Both the position numbers and the translations under genes were made by a program. 64,000 bases of DNA, from the NCBI RefSeq assembly GCF_014356525.2, contig NC_052508.1, positions 43,379,858 through 43,443,857 on the forward strand. Direction: 5' to 3'. The number at the start of each line of letters is the position of its first letter. The first letter of the stretch is position 1. This DNA comes from Nilaparvata lugens (taxonomy: Eukaryota > Arthropoda > Insecta > Hemiptera > Delphacidae). Shown here in pieces: positions 59,925 through 64,000 of the stretch. The notes beneath the pieces were generated by a model. The model searched no databases. It was given only the letters and a program-made list of their open reading frames with translations, and was not told where the DNA came from.

Positions 59925-61430
59925 GCGGTTTAAAGTTACTGTGTATAATTAGTGATAACAATCGTGTTAACAGAATTATGTTCAAAGAACTAACAAAAAA
60001 TTCACCATCAATCTATTATTTTAATGTTGAAGGTAATGGACACAACATTTTTGTTGTTTGATAGTGTGCATATTTTGAAATGTATAAGGAACAATTGGAT
60101 CAATCTTAAAGACACAAAAAAAAAACATTTACAGTGCCTGTTTGGGATAATTTGCTAAGTTTAAAACCAGTGTAGGGGGAAAATCAAGTTTCAGAAAATG
60201 AAAATGGAACAACTGAAGTCAAATTCTCAGACATCAGAGATTTGTACAAGTCAGAACGCAACATGTTGCTCAAGTCAGCACCTCAACTTAATTACAAAAC
60301 TGTTTTTCCAAATGCATTTGAAAGGCAGAATGTCAAGTTGGTAATTATTAACATATTCAATGAAATTACAGTTGCAGCATTGAGAAAAAATAAGTTAGAA
60401 GGGTCTTCTTTCTTTTGTAGATGTAATTTTAAAATGGTGGTCAATATTCAATATCAAGCGCCCCCTCACCTTTATTCTTAAAAGAGATCCCCTAAAGATG
60501 CCCTTTTCCGATGTAACTGATGACAGGTTTATTTTCCTCGACTCATTTCCAGATTGGCTAAGTGAGTGGAAGGAAACTGCTGCACAGCAATCTCTAGGCT
60601 TTTTAACTTAGGATAAATTCAATGCTTTGTCTCAGGTGCCTTAAGGTACCTGTGTCCAGGTACCTTTGTCACTGGAAAGTTGCAAACAGATAATTTGGAA
60701 AATAGGTTTGGGCAATACCGGCAACTGACGGGAGGCAACTACAATATAACAGTAACTCAAGTGCTTGAAGCTGAAAAGAAGCTAAGAATTAAGAGCTACC
60801 TGGGTTTACATTCAGCACAGTATGGCGATTTCCCCCTTTCAACCACAGTTTTGGAGCAGCCTGAATCATCAAATGCAAATACACAAGTTGAAATAAATCC
60901 CTTTTTCTATGGAATACTTGAAGATGATTATTTGTACAGTGATGAAAGTTTCGACAGTTCAGCTTTTGTGTGCGTGTGTGGTTATACTAGTTATAAACTG
61001 GGTGCAGATTTGAAATGTGTGAACTGCAATTCTATGATAAAAAAGACAAAAATCAATACAATGATGATTATTTTGCAAGTCTTGATAGAGGTGGCTTGTC
61101 AGTTCCGTCGGATTTTGTTTTAGGGATAGGTAGACATGTTACGGGTATCATGCAGTCACTTATTTCTGAACCTTACGAATGCCAATTCTTAACACAGGAT
61201 AGCCAAAAAAACATTCTTCGTAAGCTATCTAAGTTGGCTATTATTAGTGATAGTAGTTTTAATGTGAATTTGGAGGATGTTTGTTACTGTGAACAAAAAT
61301 GAAATTAGCTGAAGCTGTTATTTGTAAAATGGCAAACATCCTAATAAACAATTACACCAAAACGCGAAATGATTCATTTGTTAAAGAAAATTGTCAACAC
61401 TCGTGTAGTGACAGACGGGAGAAGTGAAGA
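59925..61430 (+). pseudogene. P-element-like transposase, catalytic and C-terminal relic
   Basis: Successive + frames read CIISDNNRVNRIMFKELTKN, FDSVHILKCIRNNWINLKD, WDNLLSLKPV, IRDLYKSERNMLLKSAPQLN, GKLQTDNLENRFGQYRQLTG, SYKLGADLKCVNC and LDRGGLSVPSDFVLGI, finishing MANILINNYTKTRNDSFVKE. These are RNase H-like, insertion-domain and C-terminal segments of P-type (THAP9-like) transposases. At least six frame breaks. Open pieces: 60242-60481, 60680-61123 and 61015-61302. The element inserted or was captured before the LINE at 57900-59920 split it. Confidence 0.7.
60680..61123 (+). pseudogene. P-like transposase fragment with DNLENRFGQYRQLTGGNYN
   Basis: A 147-residue frame and the best-preserved part of the relic. 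QTDNLENRFGQYRQLTGGNY is strongly conserved in P-type transposases. An acidic spacer (EDDYLYSDESFDSS) and a Cys-x-Cys ... Cys-x2-Cys pair follow (CVCGYTS, CVNC). A frameshift near 61050 moves the C-terminus to the frame at 61015. Confidence 0.75.
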
Positions 61431-64000
61431 ACGGGAAGGACAATAAAAGTAAGGTTTAAGTAAAACAGTTCAATAGATTTATTGTATACTTTGAGAAACG
61501 TGAAATATTGTCTTAGATTTAGGAAATGCCACACAGGGCAGTTGACTGACGAGAAATAAAAAATGACATAGTAAAAAATTGAAACAGTAAAAATTGAGAT
61601 TGTCAATTGATAAATGCTGACTTGATAACAGGAAAATTTAATATAGGTACAAGACCAAATTCCTAGTGAAATAGATTGATACATTACAAACCATGATGCA
61701 TGTACTGAAATACTGAAAATGTATAACTGAAAAACTTATATATTATATATAGCAAACATACATTTATGAATAAAGTGCCTACAGTAATAAATTCTGGGAC
61801 TTGAATGTTATAATTTTAGCATTGAGATCGTTCGTCATTCAAATTAAAAAAACAATTTGTGACTAATGAATAAGTATAAACCTACTATATGTAATGCTCC
61901 GTAATGAGTTAATGAATAAATTCAAAGAGAAAATAAACTTTCAAATGGCAATAAGTAAAATAGAAAAAAAATCAGGTCAATGAGTAATCTCAAAAAGTAC
62001 AAAAGGTAAAGGTAAACTGCCAAAACAGAACAATTGAAATGTAAATACTAAAGGTAACAAAAAAACGAATGCTTTCAGGACATACTAAAACCTTTGTAGT
62101 TCTGGATAGGTTTTATTAGATACACTAAATAATCATGAGTTGAACGTCAATTGAAAAGCATATATTCAATGTAATTAATAATTTTAAAGACAATATAAAA
62201 TAGGTAGTACAGTGAAATGAAACAGACACTGTATTCAAGAACGTAATTGACAATGGCTTAGACTAACTTTAAATGATAGCACAATAAGTCTGATATGAAA
62301 AATGTAAAGTACAAATACTTGCAATACTTCCAAAAATATTGGTAAAAAGTTGTGTCTACAAATGTGAATCGCGACTTTAGAATAAATAATTCCAAGTAAA
62401 CCCTGAAAAGGTCAAATAATAGTTAAACAAACAAGGCAATTGAACAAATAATGAAAAATGCTGATAATGATTCAAAATTGATACAGAATACTTATCAAAT
62501 GCATGAAGAGCATGAGATCCAATCTTGAATTGGATGGGCAGTACATCGAGACCCCCTCGATGATACCGGACGATGGTGGAGACCTGGATGGACCCACGAA
62601 GTGGAGCGGACCAGAGCGAGCTACCGGAGCTGGACTGGACGGCGAACCATGAAGAGCGGCGACTAGGATGACCCGCAGGCAGGACAAGAATCAATCCGAG
62701 CGACAGACTCCGGACTGGAATGGTGACGAATCAGGATAGCCAACAGCGATGGCTCAGTGGTGACGACACAGGAACGGCGGCGACACAGCGGTGAGTGGGT
62801 AATGTCAGGTTAACTATTGTCAGTGCAATACGGGCAAGACTGACACAATGACAGTGTGACACAGTTGAGATATGCAACACATAAACTTGAAAGTAACGTA
62901 GCTGAAGATTCACTGAATTTGAATTGAATGAACCGTCCAAAAGTTAGGCACGGTGAATGAAATGCAAAGTTAATTGAGTTGGCGACGGCCAAAATTCACA
63001 ACACTGATGCTATAGTGAATGTCTGAATAGACAACCATCCAAATGCTTGGCATGGTGAATGAAATGTAACAAATGTTCGTAGATCACTAAAAGAACTGGT
63101 TGAAACTGATACACCATCTACGGGGTAGACATGAAAATTGCTAATACTTCGATCTAGCAATGAATGATTAGGTAGCTAGCTGACTAACCTAACAAAAACG
63201 GATACAGAGCAGAACGTCTGACTGCACCATGAAATGATGAGAGTGTGATCTTGGAATGCAAGCAACACACCAGTAATAATGTCCCGCGAGACCAGAATTA
63301 CTTCAATGAAACGAATGAATGCGAAATTGGGCCTCAAGCCCTACCAAAAAATGCCTACCGCAAATGAATGTTCAGTTCAATCATATAACTTGTTGCTGAA
63401 AGTTGAATGTTCTGGAAACTTGATTTTCATAATCAGTAATATAAAAATGATTTGAGTTCTCACACTGAGAAGTGAATAAATTTAAATTGAAGATAAAAAT
63501 TCGAAGCACTCGTGACGAATGAAACGTGTTGGAACATACCAAATACTGATGATTGAAGATATTTCACAAACTAACGAACCGAAAATACTGAAACTTTATC
63601 GAAGCACTGGAAGAAACATTCTACGTTGAATAAACATGAATTTAAAACTTGAGAATTGAAAATTTTGAATTGAAAGCGACGAAAATTGAAGAACGGAAAA
63701 AAGCTGATGTGAACTGTTACGCCATTGCTGTGTGAAGAAGGAAAACAGGAAAATGCAAGCACGAATTGCGATGTAAGAAACTACGTATAGCCACGTCGAT
63801 GAAAAAGATATGCGTAAAAAACGTCTAGACACGGTAGGAGATACTCCAAAATAATATTAAATAATACCAAAATGTACAATAAAATTAATGTACAAATGTA
63901 GCATGACAAAAAACTGATGTAATCCGTGAACTGCAGAAAACACGTGAAAGTGGACCGATGACAAAGTGACTTGCGCACTAACGCGACAAGTTGGGACAAG
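61406..64000. other. Gene-free stretch, possible LTR-type element running off the window
   Basis: Begins TGTAGTGACAGACGGGAGAA, directly after transposase-like codons. On the - strand this end reads ...TCACTACA, with ACAATAAATC about 80 bases upstream, as at the U5 end of some insect Ty3-type LTRs. Beyond it the sequence is GAA/AAT-rich with a GC-rich block at 62520-62800 and no open frame over about 105 codons. A phrase of the type CCAAA-GYTTGGCAYGGTGAATG recurs at 62937 and 63040. I see no gag or pol. Confidence 0.3.

Overview
This window looks like AT-rich insect nuclear DNA. It has one spliced host gene with short exons and ordinary GT-AG introns; the rest is dense with animal transposable elements (Jockey/CR1-type LINEs, BEL/Pao, Helitron, hAT, P-like, MITEs, tRNA-derived SINEs). 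A hemipteran such as a planthopper would fit the repeat load, but the sequence does not prove a species.

Region 1 (1-10421, + strand): the last nine coding exons of glycogen phosphorylase (GlyP). They encode 480 residues, about the C-terminal 57% of the enzyme, including the phosphate-binding segment and the pyridoxal-phosphate lysine motif. Earlier exons lie upstream of the window. The introns carry small inverted-repeat MITEs, a LINE C-terminal fragment and a 5'-truncated antisense LINE. Just after the stop codon a long perfect hairpin holds the first AATAAA in its loop.

Region 2 (10422-21290): no host gene. It holds a tRNA-derived SINE, three dispersed copies of a roughly 0.8-kb element with ACTTTCCTTGCC terminal inverted repeats, a LINE reverse-transcriptase relic, a 34-bp palindrome enclosing a hammerhead-ribozyme-like core, and a 3.6-kb non-autonomous Helitron (16944-20551). 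The empty target site of that Helitron is preserved in a related repeat at about 13110.

Region 3 (21292-39180): one decayed autonomous Helitron on the + strand that has accumulated other events. Its 5' half, with part of the neighbouring 0.8-kb element, is tandemly duplicated (about 3.4 kb, junction at 24689). Its Rep domain is split by a 7.5-kb Jockey LINE (28747-36256, 14-bp target-site duplication). The Jockey ORF1 is itself split by a 741-bp insertion (29943-30683) and a 2475-bp non-autonomous hAT element (30996-33470, 8-bp duplication). Downstream come the rest of the Rep region, a PIF1-type helicase with damaged catalytic motifs, and a Ulp1/C48-like cysteine-protease domain that stops where the catalytic cysteine is expected.

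Region 4 (39200-47650): GC-rich DNA with a 26-bp minisatellite, a tRNA-like SINE, a 319-bp-arm palindrome, a frameshifted THAP zinc-finger relic and a nearly intact LINE (44340-47281) broken by one homopolymer frameshift and one stop.

Region 5 (47650-64000): a complete-ended but integrase-deleted BEL/Pao LTR retrotransposon on the - strand (48513-54718, 659-bp LTRs, CACAG duplication), a second copy of the SINE-like repeat, a P-element-like transposase relic split by an antisense LINE (57900-59920), and a 2.6-kb stretch without genes that may be an LTR-type element running off the window. No tRNA, rRNA or CRISPR was found. The only host protein-coding gene I can support is GlyP.
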